The translations under genes and the position numbers were made by a program. 64,000 nt of DNA from positions 803,406-867,405 of the forward strand of contig CAJNOI010000003.1 in assembly GCA_905250115.1 (NCBI GenBank), written 5' to 3'. Positions 24,450-38,700 of this stretch are shown piece after piece. The stretch is from Adineta steineri (Eukaryota > Rotifera > Eurotatoria > Adinetida > Adinetidae). The notes under the pieces were generated by a model. It was not told the DNA's origin. It ran no database searches and worked only from the letters and a program-made list of their open reading frames with translations. Positions within the stretch are counted from its first letter, which is position 1. The number at the start of each line of letters is the position of its first letter.

Positions 24450-27119
24450 ATGGAAGCAATGTGTACAATCAAGAAAGATGAATCGCCTGAAACGCCAATA
24501 ATCTCTCATAGTCGTGAATTAAGGAGATCTATGGTACAAAATTATTTACTCATCTGGTTAGATGAGAATATAGACGAAACAAACAAAGATTACGAAAATA
24601 CTTTGATGCAAATACGAACTATTACCGACGATATCAATGTCTTTAAACAGCGAGACGAATGTATTGACTTTCTTAGTAATGCTCAAGACATCAAGTCTTT
24701 TCTTGTTGTCGAGCGCACTCTGGCTCAACAAATAATGCCTTTCATCTATGATATTCCTCAACTGGATAGTGTTTATATCGTCGGTAACACTATATCTCTA
24801 CATGAAAAATGGACAAAACAATGGAACAAAATCAAGAGTGTTCACATCAATATCAATAATCTATGTGAAGCATTACGATTGAGTATCAAGCAACGCAATC
24901 AGGATTCAATCGCCCTCAGTTATGTCACGACGGATAACTTGACGTCAACAGATAATTTAAATCAGTTGGAGCCTACATTTATGTATACTCAGATATTTAA
25001 GGATATCATTCTTGATATGGAGCATGGTGAACAGGCTACCAGAGAATTTATTACTTACTGTCGACGTAATAACTGTGTGTCAGCAAGGAATATTGACCGT
25101 TTCGAGAAAGAATACCAAGCTCAATTAGCTATTTGGTGGTATACTTTCCCGTCCAATATCTATTCTATGCTCAATTATGGTCTTCGAACATTGAATGCCG
25201 ATATAATTATTACTATGGGGTTTTTTATGTCTCATCTGCATCAACAAATTCAACAACTCTTCGAGGAACAGGCCAGCACTTATGGTTCAGAAACTTTTAT
25301 AGTTTATCGTGGACAAGGCTTCATGAAATCAGACTTCAAAAAGCTTCAGAAAACAAAAGGTGGATTAATGTCATTTAACAATTTTTTGTCAACGAGTAAA
25401 GATAAAGATATGTCCCTCGGTTTTGCTCAAGGTGCATTAGAAAATGAAGATATGGTGGGCATTCTATTCATAATCTCCATTGATCCTTGTGTTAACTCAG
25501 TACCATTTGCCTTCATCAAGGAGGTGAGTTATTATAAGGAGGAAGATGAAATTCTCTTCTCGATGCACACCGTCTTTCGAGTGGGTGCAATTAAACAAAT
25601 CGGCAATAACAATCAACTCTATCAAGTTGAATTACAATTAACATCGGATGACGACCAACAACTGCGACTACTTACTGATCGGATACGAGAAGAAGCTAGT
25701 AGTAGTACTGGATGGCTAAGATTGGGCAAATTATTGCTAAAAATTGGTCAGTTCAATAAGGCTGAGGAACCTTACTCCGTTTTACTTGAACAGACATCGG
25801 ATGAAGGTGAAAAAGCGCTTTATTATCATCAGCTAGGATATGTCCATTCGGATAAAGGTAACTATGAAAAGGCTATTTGGTATTACGAACAAGGCTTTGA
25901 AATCTGGCAAAAAATTTTACCTTCAAATCATCCTGATTTGGCTACTTCATACAACAATGTCGCTTCGGTGTATATCAACATGGGAGAGTATTCGAAAGCA
26001 ATTTCATTGTTTGAACAAGCACTTGAAATCGATAAAATCTCTCTTCCTTCAAATCATCCCGATTTGGCTACTTCATACAACAACATCGCTTTGGCGTATA
26101 ACAACAAAGGAGAGCACTTGAAAGCGCTCTCATTTTACGAAAAAGCACTTGAAATCGATCAGATAACTCTTCCTTCAAATCATCCTTCACTGGCTACCTC
26201 ATACAACAACATCGGCAATGTGTATAATCAGATGGGAGAGTATGAAAAAGCTCTTTCATTTTACGAAAAAGCACTTGAGATTTGGCAGAAAACTCTCCCT
26301 TCGAATCATTCTTCATTGGCTACTTCATATAACAACATCGGTTTGGCGTATTACAACATTGGAGAGTACTCGAATGCAGTTTCATTGTTCGAACAATCTC
26401 TTCAAATCGAACAAAAATCACTTCCTTCGGATCATCCCGATTTAGCTATTTCATACAACAACATCGCTTTGGCGTATAACAACAAGGGAGAGTACTCGGA
26501 AGCGCTCTCATTTCATGAAAAAGCACTTGAAATTTATCAAAAAGCTCTTCCTGCAAATCATCCTTTATTAGCCACTTCATACAACAACATCGGTTTGGTG
26601 TATTACAATATGAGAGACTATTCGAACGCACTTTCATTTTACGAAAAAGCACTTGAAACATATCAACAGACTTTTTCTACGAATCATTCTTCATTGGCTA
26701 CTTCATACAACAACATTGGTAACGTGTATAATAAGATGGAAAAGTACTCAAAAGCACTTTCGCTTTTCGAACAAGCGCTCGTGATCTATCAAAAAACTCT
26801 TCCTTTAAATCATCCTCATTTGGCTACCTCATACAACAACATTGGTAATGTGTATTACAATATGAAAGACTATTCAAAAGCACTTTCATTTTACGAACAA
26901 GCATTTGAAATTCGACAAAAAACCCTTCCTTTAAATTATGCTAATTTGGCTACTTCATACAATAATATCGGTTTAGTGTATGACAGCATAGGAGAGTACT
27001 CAAAAGCACTTACATATTTAGAGCATGCTCTAGACATTATACAAGATGTATTAACTCCAACTCATCTTGATATAAAAAGTGTGAAAGAGATTATCGAAAT
27101 GGTAAAAAATAAATTATAA
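24450..27119 (+). CDS. ADP-ribosyltransferase-like domain plus kinesin-light-chain-type TPRs
   Basis: An intronless 889-residue protein. The N-terminal 400 residues carry an ART fold of the R-S-E type: R287 in VYRGQG, the S-T-S of NNFLSTSK (about 314-316), and E365-D-E367 in KEEDEIL, the ExE typical of arginine-specific transferases. NAD-dependent mono-ADP-ribosylation is therefore plausible. From about residue 430 to the end come ten TPR units of 42 residues, each with LATSYNNIG.VY and YSKALSFYE.ALEI. Units are so alike in DNA (126-bp period, 25830-27090) that recent internal duplication is likely. TPRs of this kind bind partner proteins. ART-TPR genes are abundant in bdelloid genomes; target and role here are unknown. 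It has no signal peptide, so it should be cytosolic. Confidence 0.88.
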   Translation: MEAMCTIKKDESPETPIISHSRELRRSMVQNYLLIWLDENIDETNKDYENTLMQIRTITDDINVFKQRDECIDFLSNAQDIKSFLVVERTLAQQIMPFIYDIPQLDSVYIVGNTISLHEKWTKQWNKIKSVHININNLCEALRLSIKQRNQDSIALSYVTTDNLTSTDNLNQLEPTFMYTQIFKDIILDMEHGEQATREFITYCRRNNCVSARNIDRFEKEYQAQLAIWWYTFPSNIYSMLNYGLRTLNADIIITMGFFMSHLHQQIQQLFEEQASTYGSETFIVYRGQGFMKSDFKKLQKTKGGLMSFNNFLSTSKDKDMSLGFAQGALENEDMVGILFIISIDPCVNSVPFAFIKEVSYYKEEDEILFSMHTVFRVGAIKQIGNNNQLYQVELQLTSDDDQQLRLLTDRIREEASSSTGWLRLGKLLLKIGQFNKAEEPYSVLLEQTSDEGEKALYYHQLGYVHSDKGNYEKAIWYYEQGFEIWQKILPSNHPDLATSYNNVASVYINMGEYSKAISLFEQALEIDKISLPSNHPDLATSYNNIALAYNNKGEHLKALSFYEKALEIDQITLPSNHPSLATSYNNIGNVYNQMGEYEKALSFYEKALEIWQKTLPSNHSSLATSYNNIGLAYYNIGEYSNAVSLFEQSLQIEQKSLPSDHPDLAISYNNIALAYNNKGEYSEALSFHEKALEIYQKALPANHPLLATSYNNIGLVYYNMRDYSNALSFYEKALETYQQTFSTNHSSLATSYNNIGNVYNKMEKYSKALSLFEQALVIYQKTLPLNHPHLATSYNNIGNVYYNMKDYSKALSFYEQAFEIRQKTLPLNYANLATSYNNIGLVYDSIGEYSKALTYLEHALDIIQDVLTPTHLDIKSVKEIIEMVKNKL
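25830..27090 (+). repeat. 126-bp coding tandem repeat of the TPR array
   Basis: About ten units of 126 bp encode 42-residue TPR pairs. The block GGCTACTTCATACAACAAC recurs almost unchanged in nearly every unit, which points to slippage, unequal exchange or conversion between units. Confidence 0.85.
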
Positions 27120-29778
27120 AGAATATTTGATAAATAAAATAAAGGAATATTTTGTTCACTTATTTTTAAATTAATTCTATTTTCCGATAGCTTACGCACT
27201 CGCACAGAAAACAACTGTGTAAATAATTAAAACGTAATGAGTATACATACGTATGTGTACACTCTAAATAAAATAGGGTGTGGGTGTGAGGTAAACGTGA
27301 CACACTCACACCCACACCCACCTTCACGATGGTAAGGTAAAAAATACGTATCAATAGATATATATTGTAGAAAAAGATCTTTACGATATATAGTTATTGT
27401 GTCTGAACAAGATAGAATTTTTTTGTGTTGGGTAAGACAAAGAACTGCATTTATTCAATACTATGAATGATTTTTTTTGTTCCAATTAAAAGAACAACTC
27501 ATATATATTGGATATATAAACGAAAGATAGAAAAATGAATGATTCATATAGTTATTAGCATACCGTGGAACAGATCAGTATGTTAACATGAATAGAAAAC
27601 ACTTCTCAACTCAACACAACTCAATTGAATGAAATGAACTGAATATATATATGCCGTATCGTAGTTAGTGTGTTTGCCGAAGTTGCTACTTCGTGTTCTC
27701 TTCTTTCAAGATATTGCTTTAGTTTCACACTCATAATTATCGCAACAGTTTGTTGATAACAATCCTATATGAAGTCTATTGTTCGATGAATCGTTCTTAA
27801 GTTTCATAACTTCTGCGTTGAATTGCGTTTTCCATTGACGATTATTATTTGAACTTGTTACCAAGGACGATGATGTTGATCAGCCATCGTATTGATCAAA
27901 TATCGGTGGTGAATTGTAAGTGAACAGAAAATATGTATTTTATTCAAATAAAATCATAGACTATATATACAAAACCGGATTACAGATCGTTGAAAAATAT
28001 CCACCGAGTTATCGAGGTACAGCGGTTGGGATAAATCCCAAAAATCGTAATACGTAGTATGTATCAGATGCGATAAGATGACATATAGAAAAATTAAGAA
28101 AAAATCCAAACGTATATGTCATGTTAAAGAAACCAATAAAACAGAACGAAAGGAAAATACATATATGAAGAGCACAATCAGTAGATACTGTAGTTACACT
28201 CTTGTAAAATGAACTTCGACGATACATCATGTCGAAGTTGCAGCTTTGTTGATAGTTGAATCTGTCGAACTACTTCGGGAAACAAACACATGAACTTCGA
28301 TACGACATATATACTTTCATCACCATTTCTTGAAACACTTACGCCTTTTTTACAAACTGAGTTTATCAAACATACTTTTTGTACGAATTTCTGTAAGTAT
28401 TGAAGATCAATCATTTGTTTTCCTCATTAAGACTAGAACCATTTGTTGCAAAAAAAAATGAATCAGTAAGTTTTGTTTATTAGAATGGAAAACCAAAGAA
28501 TTAATTATTATTATAATTCATTTTACATAGAGTTCTATTTGGTCTCTGTGAATTTGAATAGAATAAATCAAAACAAAATATTACCAATTTGACTTCAAAG
28601 TTTGAAATTCAAACATCAATATCAGTTTTTGTGATGCTTTCCACAAATGAACTAAATTACACACATTAAAAATTCGGGAAAGACTATTATCACACAAAAT
28701 GACAAATTTGATGCGTACACAGACACGATAAAGAAAACTCGCGAAGGACAACACAAAATTTCTTCAAACGTTTGACAAGGATTCAAAATATTTCTACCAT
28801 TCACCCTTGGATTGATCTAAGTGGAATGATAACTCGTCTTATGTATATAGATTAAGACTTCATATTCACTGTTATATTTCTATTGTTTTATAAATATATG
28901 ATCAAGCAAAACTTAACAAACTGCCTCAATGAGTCTGAAAGAAATAAGAAACTGTTTCATATGTTTATGTAATGAAAAAAAAAGAATACTCCGAAAATTG
29001 ATTTAAGTGCAAACAAGAAATTTTTTTTATGTGTCTTCACAGATTTTGTTAAGTAAACTTTTATTTTTTCGATTTCATCTAATCTTCAACTGTAGTTATA
29101 CAAAAAAACAAATTTATTCGGTTTCCAGGACACAATTCAATATTTAAAAATTTATACATATCAGTTCTATATTTATATATAATATTGTCCAAAATATTTT
29201 TGGTAGCTATATGAACGACCTTGATAACTTTCACAACATAGTATTACGCATTTATTCTAATGAATTATTCAGTATGTTACATCACAAACGATGAATGTCG
29301 TTAACAGTGCAGTTTTTGCACTTAGTCAATAAATCTAAACAAACTATTTCTTTTTTTTTCTTTTTCGTTCTATATATTTCAATAATGAAATAAAGTAATA
29401 TTTTATAAAACAATAACAGTTCATCTGTGCGCATAGAAACCGATTGTTATTTGTTCTTTCTTTTTCTGTTTGTTCTCATACAATCATTTTATCGACCGGA
29501 ACAACGTAGAAATAAGGAGAAACTCTTAACGGAGGAGAGAGAAAAGCGTGTGCCTATACATTACATAAAATATATATATAGTGAAAAAAATTCTCTCTTT
29601 TTTTTATATTTCGCTGTTCGTCGTTATAGTTTACTTGCTTACTCAAATCACTTTTTCACTTTCTTTTTTCACTCTTCTTCAGCATCGTCTCGTCGTCGAG
29701 CAAGAAAATATTGAAAAAGTTTCAACTAATATATACTCTTAACAACAGCTGTTTTGATTTGTCCGTGACAATTAGAAC
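27120..29778. other. Intergenic, 2.7 kb, mostly featureless
   Basis: Follows the ART-TPR stop (with an AATAAA at about 27137) and precedes the dynein gene. It holds a telomere-motif hairpin (27276-27319). Minus-strand frames at 28009-28414 are short, with no recognisable domain. The last 300 bp should contain the dynein promoter. Confidence 0.45.
27276..27319. repeat. Perfect 15-bp hairpin of telomere-like GGGTGT motifs
   Basis: The arm GGGTGTGGGTGTGAG (27276-27290) and its exact reverse complement (27305-27319) are separated by 14 nt. It has the same motif as the hairpin in SETDB1 intron 3. It may be a trace of telomeric DNA at a repaired break, or the end of an element. Confidence 0.8.
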
Positions 29779-32700
29779 ATGGCTGAAGAACTTGAATTGA
29801 ACGATCCACGAATTTATTTCGTTGCCGATTATGTACTCAAAACTCTTAAACTTAAATCGGATAAATTTGGTAAAATGTATAATGTCGAAGAAAATAAAAT
29901 ATTAATACATGAATTCTTTGATAAACCTGAAATACCAATGCTTGTTATTCAATATACAACATCTGGTACACTTCAACCAACGACAGCATTTCCAAACGTC
30001 GTCAAAAATAAAACATGTTATTTTATAAAAAAACGTCGTGAAGCAGTTCCAAAAGATGCAATCATACGAGACGTTATTATGTATGGTGATTTATCAACAT
30101 CACCAGTAGAACAATTATCAGCAATGATTGATGAAGTATAGTTATTTTTTGTTAATTTATTATTTTATAAACACTTTTTTTTTTAATTAGTTATTAATTC
30201 CAATCCTCCAAAATCCATCGAATAATGAAGCATGGCCAAAAGTACTTTCTCAAGATATTCTTCGTCATGCAATGGGAATTAAAAATAAAGTACACGTTTT
30301 AAATGGACAAATGAAAGGTTTGTTGATTTTTATTTATTTATTTATTGGTTGCTAAGCAACAAACATATGAAATGTAACTAATGCCAAGAGGCATAGTTGG
30401 TTACTTAGCAACAATAATATATCATTTCATATTAATTTCAATTTAATTTTTTAGGAAAAACACTTTTACCAGTTCCTGCTGGTGCTGAACGTGTAACTGA
30501 TGATACATCGAATGAACATCAAGAAAATGGACAAGCTACTACAGTTGATAGTAATTTATTACATGCAATTGAATCTGTTGTTATTGAATGGACACATCAA
30601 GTTCAAGATGTATTAAAAAAAGATTCATCACAAGCAATTCTTGATGGTGGTAATCCATTACCAAGTGTTGAAGTCGAATTTTGGAAAGCACGATATAACA
30701 ATTTACTCAATATTCATGAACAAGTAAATTTTCAAAAAAAATAAATTTTTGTTTTTTTGAAAATTTGTTTTTTTTCGTAGTTAAATGATCCACGAGTAAA
30801 ACGAATGGCTGAATTATTACGAAAAACTAAATCAAGTTATCATCAATCATTTGAAGCTTTATTAAATGATGTTAATGAATCATTAGATGAATCGAAAGAC
30901 ATTGATCTTTATCTTAAACCAGTTGCACAACATTTTGATGGTGTTGAAACAACTGATTTCGGTGAAACTGTACCACTTTATGGACCGATGTTTCATACAC
31001 TTTGTCTTATGTGGGCAAATTGTAAAGCATATCAACGACCAACACGTATTATTGTTTTATTACAAGAATTAAACAATCTTGTTATGAAACAAGTATGAAA
31101 TTTAACGAAAAAAACAAAATAAGAATATTTTTTATTTTAATTTTAGGCATCGGAATTTATGGAACCACTTGATTTATTCAAAGGTGAACCAGATGAATCC
31201 ATGGAAAAAATTAATCAAACAGTACGTGCACTTGAAGCATATCAAAATGCATATACACATTATAAAGGAAATATGAAAAATTATTTTAAAAATGGTGAAC
31301 CAGTTCAAGAATGGGATTTCTCACCAAAATTAGTTTTTGCTAGATGGGATATGTTTATGGAACGTGTACGAATTATTCAAGATTTATTTTCAACAGCAAG
31401 TGAATTTCTTCGTTTAGAAAAAGTTGAAGTCGGAGGAGTCAAAGGCAAAACACTTACGTCATTGACTTTTACTATTTTTGAACAATTCAAAGATGAATTC
31501 GAAACAATGAGTAATAAAAAATATGATCCATTAGATCCATCTTCAAATGTATGTTTTATTTATTTAATATATAAAAACTATAATCTATATTATTTAAGGA
31601 ATTTCTTGATGATATTGTACAATTTAAACAATTTCTTCGAGATATGGAACTTAAATTAGCTGCTATTATTAATCAAGCATTTGATGATTCAAATTGTCTA
31701 AGTAGTCAATTTAAACTTGTTTCAATGTTTGCTCCAATGTTAGAACGACCAATTATTTTCGAAGCGTTCTCTCGAAATTATGATCGTTTAACAGCATCTG
31801 TTGAAAATGAAATCGATGCTGCTCATGAAGTCTATGAAAAACAAATGGCTCATAAACGAGAATTCGGAAGAATTGAATTACATCGAAATCAACCACCCAT
31901 TGCAGGATCATTAGAATGGGTTGATGAAATGAAAGATCGTATCAATGAACCTATGGATGCATTTGTAAAACTTGATTATCCGTAAATATTCTTAATACTA
32001 AAAAACTATAAATTTATAATTTATTTATTTTTTATAGAGCTAAAGAAACTTATGAAGGAAAACGTGCTATTGCAAAACATGCAGAATTACTTGGATTACT
32101 TGATGCATTTGCTAAAACTATATTTGATGAATGGTCAAAAAATGTTGGTCAAGCAGCAAATGCTAATCTTAAACAAAATTTAATTTTACGTGATCATGAA
32201 ACTCAACTTATTACAACGAATTTCGATCCACAAGTAATTTAAATTTATATTTAAAATAAAAAATAATGTTCGTTTTTTTTGTCTCTCAATAGCTTATTGG
32301 TGTTTTACGTGAAGTTAAATATATGCAACAAACAAAAGAAGTTGGTGGTAGTACTAAAATTCCTGATGATGCCAAGAAAATGTATGAAGAAAATGAAAAA
32401 TTTGTTAATTATGTTACCAATCTTGATTATACAACAAAATCATACAATAAAATTCGTAAGAATATACTTGATGTTGAAAAACCACTTGTTCAAAAACAAT
32501 TAGAAGAACTTGATCAACATTTAACACGTGCTGAAAAAACTTTAACATGGGCAACACCAGGTAAAAAAACAAAACAAACCATCTTTTCTTGATTAAACAA
32601 AAAGAGAAATTGTATATGTATAGAATTATTAATAGTTGAATCTCAACTATACAAGGGTTTGTTTTGCATGATTGTTTTGTAAGATATATCAATGAACCTA

Positions 32701-35700
32701 TTCCTATTTTCTTTCTCCCTTGCATCTAATTTACTATTTTTGATAAATATAATACGTATATATATATTTTATAGACATTTGGGATTATATAAAAACAACA
32801 CGTGAACAAGTTCATGATATAGAAAATCGTTTACATAAAGCGAAAGCAAATGTTGAACAAATTCAACGTTTAATGGCAACTTGGCAAGATATACCACTGT
32901 ATAAACGTTCGGAAGGAAAATCAACATTACTTTTTCTTGATGATAAAGAACAACGTTTAAATAATCGTTATAAAGAATTAGATGAAACAGGAAAAAAAAT
33001 TCATGGTTTATTAAAAGAAAATGGTGAAGCACTTAAAGTGGAAAATTATGATACAGATGCATGGAGAAAATATGTTGATTATGTTGATCAAATGGTTTTA
33101 GAAGGATTTAAAAAAATTATTCATTGTAATTTAATGTTTTTCATGCGTGAAACTGATACAACACAAAATCCTGATCCACTTTTCGAAGCACAATTACAAT
33201 TACAAGCACCAAATATGTTATTTAGTCCATCAATGGATGAAAATGATAAAAATACTTTCTTAGAATTAGTTGAAGATTTACTTAATACAATTTATAAACA
33301 AGGTTCATTAATACCACGTCTTGCTAGTCATACAAATCAAGCTAATTATCAAGATGCACTTGAACATATGCAAGATCTATCTGATATACGTACTGAATTT
33401 ACTGATCGTGTTAATGGTGTTATAACAAAAGCAAATGAATATCGAGCTATGTTTAATAAATATGCTTATCTATGGGTAGATGATAGACAAGAATTTATGC
33501 GACAATTTTTACTCTATGGACATGTTTTATCACAAGAAGAAATTGATGCAGGTGGTGAACAAGGTGTTCCACAAACTCCACCAACATTACAACAATTTAA
33601 AGAACAAGTTGATACATATGAAAATATTTATGATGAAGTTAGTAAATTTGATGATACAAAAATATTAGATAAATGGTTTCGTGTTGATTCACGACCATTC
33701 AAACAAGCTTTACTTAATATTGCTAAAAAATGGTCATTTATGTTCAAACAACATCTTATGGATGATGTTACAAATAGGTAAGAAACAAGAAAAAATTTCT
33801 CTCAGTTTTAATAAAACATCTTCTTTTTTTCGTTCTAGTTTACAAGAATTAGCTGATTTTATTAAATTACATGATAAAGGTTTAAGTGTATCTGTAAAAG
33901 AAGGTGATTATGAGTCATTAGTAGCAGTTATGGCTCATCTTGGTGCTGTACGTGAAAAACAACCAACATTTGATGCTATGTTTGAACCAATCAAACAAAA
34001 AATTGAATTACTTAAATCCTATGGACAAGAAATTCATGATGATGTTTATGAACGTTTAAATGTTTTACCAGAAAAATGGTCGAATACAAAGAAACTTGCA
34101 TTAACTGTTAAACAACAAGTAGCACCATTACAAACAAATGAAGTTGCAAATCTACGTAAAAAAGTTGCGAATTTTGATGTCCGACAATATGAATTTCGTG
34201 AACAATTTCGTAAAGAAGTACCATTTGCTTATGATCAAACAAATGTTTATAAAAAATTGGATCATGGTAATGCTAAAGTAACAGCTATGGAACGTGAAAT
34301 GAAACAATTAAATAATTCAGCTGCTCTATTCGAAGTTACAGTACCAGATTTTAAACAAATTAAACAATGTCGAAAAGAAATTAAATTATTGAAACAACTT
34401 TGGGATTATATTTTTCTAGTACGAACACAATTTGATGATTGGAAAAAAACAAAATGGCGTGAAATTAATGCTGAAACGGTAATTTTCATATTTTATATTT
34501 AATTATCTCTTATTTTTATTTTCTAGATGGATCAAGAGTGTAAAAAATTCGCAAAAGATATTCGAGGTAAGTTTTCTTTCTCTTTGACTCTCTCACAAAT
34601 ATCTATTTTGATTTTCTTTTAGCTTTGGACAAAGAAATGCGTGCTTGGAATGCTTATACTGGTCTTGATGACGCTGTTAAAAATATGATGACATCATTAC
34701 GTGCCGTAACTGAATTACAAAATCCAGCTATTCGAGAACGTCATTGGCTCGAATTAATGCAAGCTACTGGTGTACAATTTGAAATGACTGATTCGACAAC
34801 ATTTGCTGATCTAGTTGCATTACGTTTACATCAATATGAAGATGAAGTTAAAAATATTGTTGATAAAGCTGTTAAAGAAATGGCTATGGAAAAAGTTCTA
34901 CGTGAATTAGATAATACATGGAAAACAATGGAATTTAAACAAGAACCACATACACGTACAAAATTACCATTAATTGTTGTTGAAGAAGAATTAATTGAAG
35001 TTTTAGAAGAAAATCAAGTACAATTACAAAATATGTTAACATCAAAATATATTGCACATTTTCTTAAAGAAGTTACGGATTGGCAACGAAGTTTATCACA
35101 AGCTGATCAAGTTATTCATATATTAATGGAAGTACAAAAAACATGGTCACATTTAGAATCAATTTTTATTGGTTCACAAGATATACGTAATCAATTACCA
35201 GAAGATTCAAGACGATTTGATACGATTGATAAAGATTTTCGTCATATATCAGAAGAAAATGGAAAAGATTTAAATGTTGTTCGTTGTACAAATCGTGAAA
35301 AATTAAATGATCGTTTAGAAGATATTAAAGGACGTTTATCATTGTGTGAAAAAGCACTTGCTGATTATTTAGAAACAAAACGATTAGCATTTCCAAGGTT
35401 AGACATTCTTTTGTTATCAAATCTATTTCTAAAACCAATTTTCTTTAGATTTTACTTCGTTTCAGCTGCTGATTTACTTGATATATTATCAAATGGTAAT
35501 GAACCTGAAAAAGTTATGCGTCATTTAACGAAATTATTTGATTCAATGTCGAAATTAAAATTAACAGAAGAACGTGGTGTTACAACTAAAATTGCAACAG
35601 CTATGTGGGCTAAAGATGGTGAATTTATGCAATTTCCATCATCATGTGATCTTAATGGACAAGTTGAAGTTTGGTTAAATCGGTAAAATAAATTTATGAG

Positions 35701-38700
35701 AGAGAGAAAAAATAAGTTTATTTTAATTTCTATATAGACTTCTTGAAAAACAATGTGAAACAGTTCGTCATCATTTAACTGAAGCTGTTTCTGCCTATGA
35801 AGATAAAGCACGTGATCAATGGATTATGGATTTTCCAGCTCAAGTAGCATTAACTGGTTCACAAATTTGGTGGACAGTTGAAGTTTGTGCAGCATTTGCT
35901 AAATTAGAAGAAGGTTATGAAAATGCTTTGAAAGATTACTTTCGTAAACAAGTAGCACAATTAAATGCATTGATTGTACATCTATTGGGTGATCTTTCTC
36001 CAGGTGATCGACAAAAGATTATGACTATTTGTACTGTATGTATTTAATTCAATCTATATAGTTTTAAACAAAATTTATCCTTTTTTTTTGTCTATGAATA
36101 GATTGATGTCCATGCTCGTGATGTTGTAACAAAATTAATCACAAGTAAATGTGAAAATGTCAATGATTTTATGTGGCAATGTCAATTAAGACATCGATGG
36201 GATGAAAAAGAAAAAGATTGCTTTGCTAATATTTGTGATGCACAATTTCGTTATGCTCATGAATATTTAGGTAATCAACCACGTTTAGTTATTACACCAT
36301 TAACAGATCGTTGTTATATTACATTAACACAATCCCTCCATCTTATTATGGGTGGTGCACCTGCTGGACCAGCTGGAACGGGTAAAACTGAAACAACAAA
36401 AGATTTAGGTCGAGCATTAGGTATCATGGTCTACGTATTTAATTGTTCTGAACAAATGGATTATAAATCATGTGGTAATATCTATAAAGGATTAGCTCAA
36501 ACTGGTGCTTGGGGTTGTTTCGATGAATTTAATCGAATTTCAGTTGAAGTACTTTCCGTCATTGCTGTACAAGTCAAATCAATTCAAGTAAAATACTTGA
36601 TTAAATATCTTCAGTATATACCTTCTTATTTCAATTAGGATGCAATTCGAGAAAAGAAAACAAGATTTACGTTTATGGGTGAAGATATTCGTCTTAATCG
36701 TACAGTTGGTTTATTTATTACTATGAATCCTGGTTATGCTGGTCGAACTGAATTACCAGAAAATCTTAAAGCACTCTTTCGGTAAATATAAAATCTCGTT
36801 ATATATACATGTATTCAATTTTCAATTCATTTTTTAGTCCATGTGCTATGGTTGTACCAGATTTTGATTTGATTAGTGAAATTATGATGGTTGCTGAAGG
36901 TTTTACAGATGCTCGTTTATTAGCTCGAAAATTTATTACACTTTATTCATTATGTAAAGAACTTCTTTCTAAACAAGTATATTGATTTTTGTTTATTTAT
37001 TAAGAAAAAGATTATATTAAATATTTGATATTTAGGATCATTATGATTGGGGTCTACGAGCTATTAAATCTGTACTTGTCGTAGCTGGTGCTCTTCGTCG
37101 ATCAGATCCGGGACGTGCTGAAGATCAAGTTTTAATGAGAGCTTTACGTGATTTCAATATTCCAAAAATTGTTACTGATGATATGCCTGTATTTATGGGT
37201 TTAATCGGTGATCTATTTCCAGCTCTTGATGTACCACGTAAACGGTAAGAAGACAATAAATGATAACTTTTTTTTATTTAGTTAATTCATTTTTTAGAAA
37301 TCTTGACTTTGAAAAATTAATTAAACAAGCAACAGTTGATTTAAAACTTCAACCAGAAGATTCATTTATTCTTAAAGTTGTTCAATTACAAGAATTATTT
37401 GAAGTACGTCATTCAGTATTTATTATTGGTAATGCTGGCACAGGAAAATCACAAATATGGAAAGTATTAAATCGTACATATTTTAATCAAAAACGTAAAC
37501 CAGTTGCTATTGATCTTAATCCAAAAGCTGTAACTAACGATGAACTTTTTGGTATTATTAATCCAGCAACACGTGAATGGAAAGATGGATTATTTTCAAC
37601 AACAATGAGAGATTTAGCTAATTTACAATCGGATGGTAAGAAAACAAAATGAATAAAATTTTCTAAAAACTACAAATCATTTTTTTCTTCTTAGGACCTA
37701 AATGGATCGTACTTGATGGTGATATTGATCCAATGTGGATCGAATCATTAAATACAGTTATGGATGATAATAAAGTTTTAACATTAGCTAGTAATGAACG
37801 TATACCATTGAATCCAACAATGCGTCTTCTTTTTGAAATCAGTCATTTACGTACAGCTACACCAGCTACTGTTTCACGTGCTGGTATTTTATATATTAAT
37901 CCAGCTGATCTTGGTTGGAATCCACAAGTAGCAACATGGATTGATACACGTGAATTAACATCTGAACGTGCTAATTTAACAATACTTTTTGATAAATATG
38001 TTCCAATGTGTCTTGATGCTGTTAAAGCTCGTTTCAAAAAAATTACACCAATTGTCGAAGGTGCACATATACATATGTTATGTCGTTTACTTGAATGTAT
38101 GTTAACACCAACTAACACACCAGCTGATTGTCCAAAAGATTTAATTGAACTTTATTTTGTTTTTGCTTGTGTTTGGGGATTTGGTTCAGCTTTATTTCAA
38201 GATCAATTGACTGATCATCGTTTAGAATTTTCTAAATGGTGGCTTACTGAATTTAAATCAGTTAAATTTCCAGCACAAGGTACAGTTTTCGATTATTATA
38301 TTGATCCAGAAACAAAGAAATTTGAACCATGGACAAAACTTGTACCAAAATTTGTCTTGGATAGTGAAGTACCATTACAAGTAAAACAAAAAAACGTTTT
38401 TTTCATCAATTAAGAAATAATATTTTTTATTTTAATATAGTCTGTCTTAGTACCAACAAATGAAACAACTCGTATTCGATATTTTATGGATTTACTGTTA
38501 GAAAAAGGATGGCCAATTATGTTAGGTAAGCGTGTTTTTGATGATCATATAATCAATATGTCTTTGCGTCATTTAGTTGGAGGTGCTGGTTGTGGTAAAA
38601 CTGTATTAATCAATGATAAATTATCATCATTAAATGAAGATTGGCTTGCTGTTTCTGTACCATTTAATTTCTATACAACTAGTGAAATGTTACAATCGAT

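Noticed and set aside
25830..27090. A CRISPR-like or satellite array
   Set aside because: The 126-bp period is in frame and encodes TPR units; it is coding.
28009..28414. Two overlapping minus-strand frames
   Set aside because: They are in different frames, have low-complexity composition and no domain, and are in an otherwise noncoding spacer.
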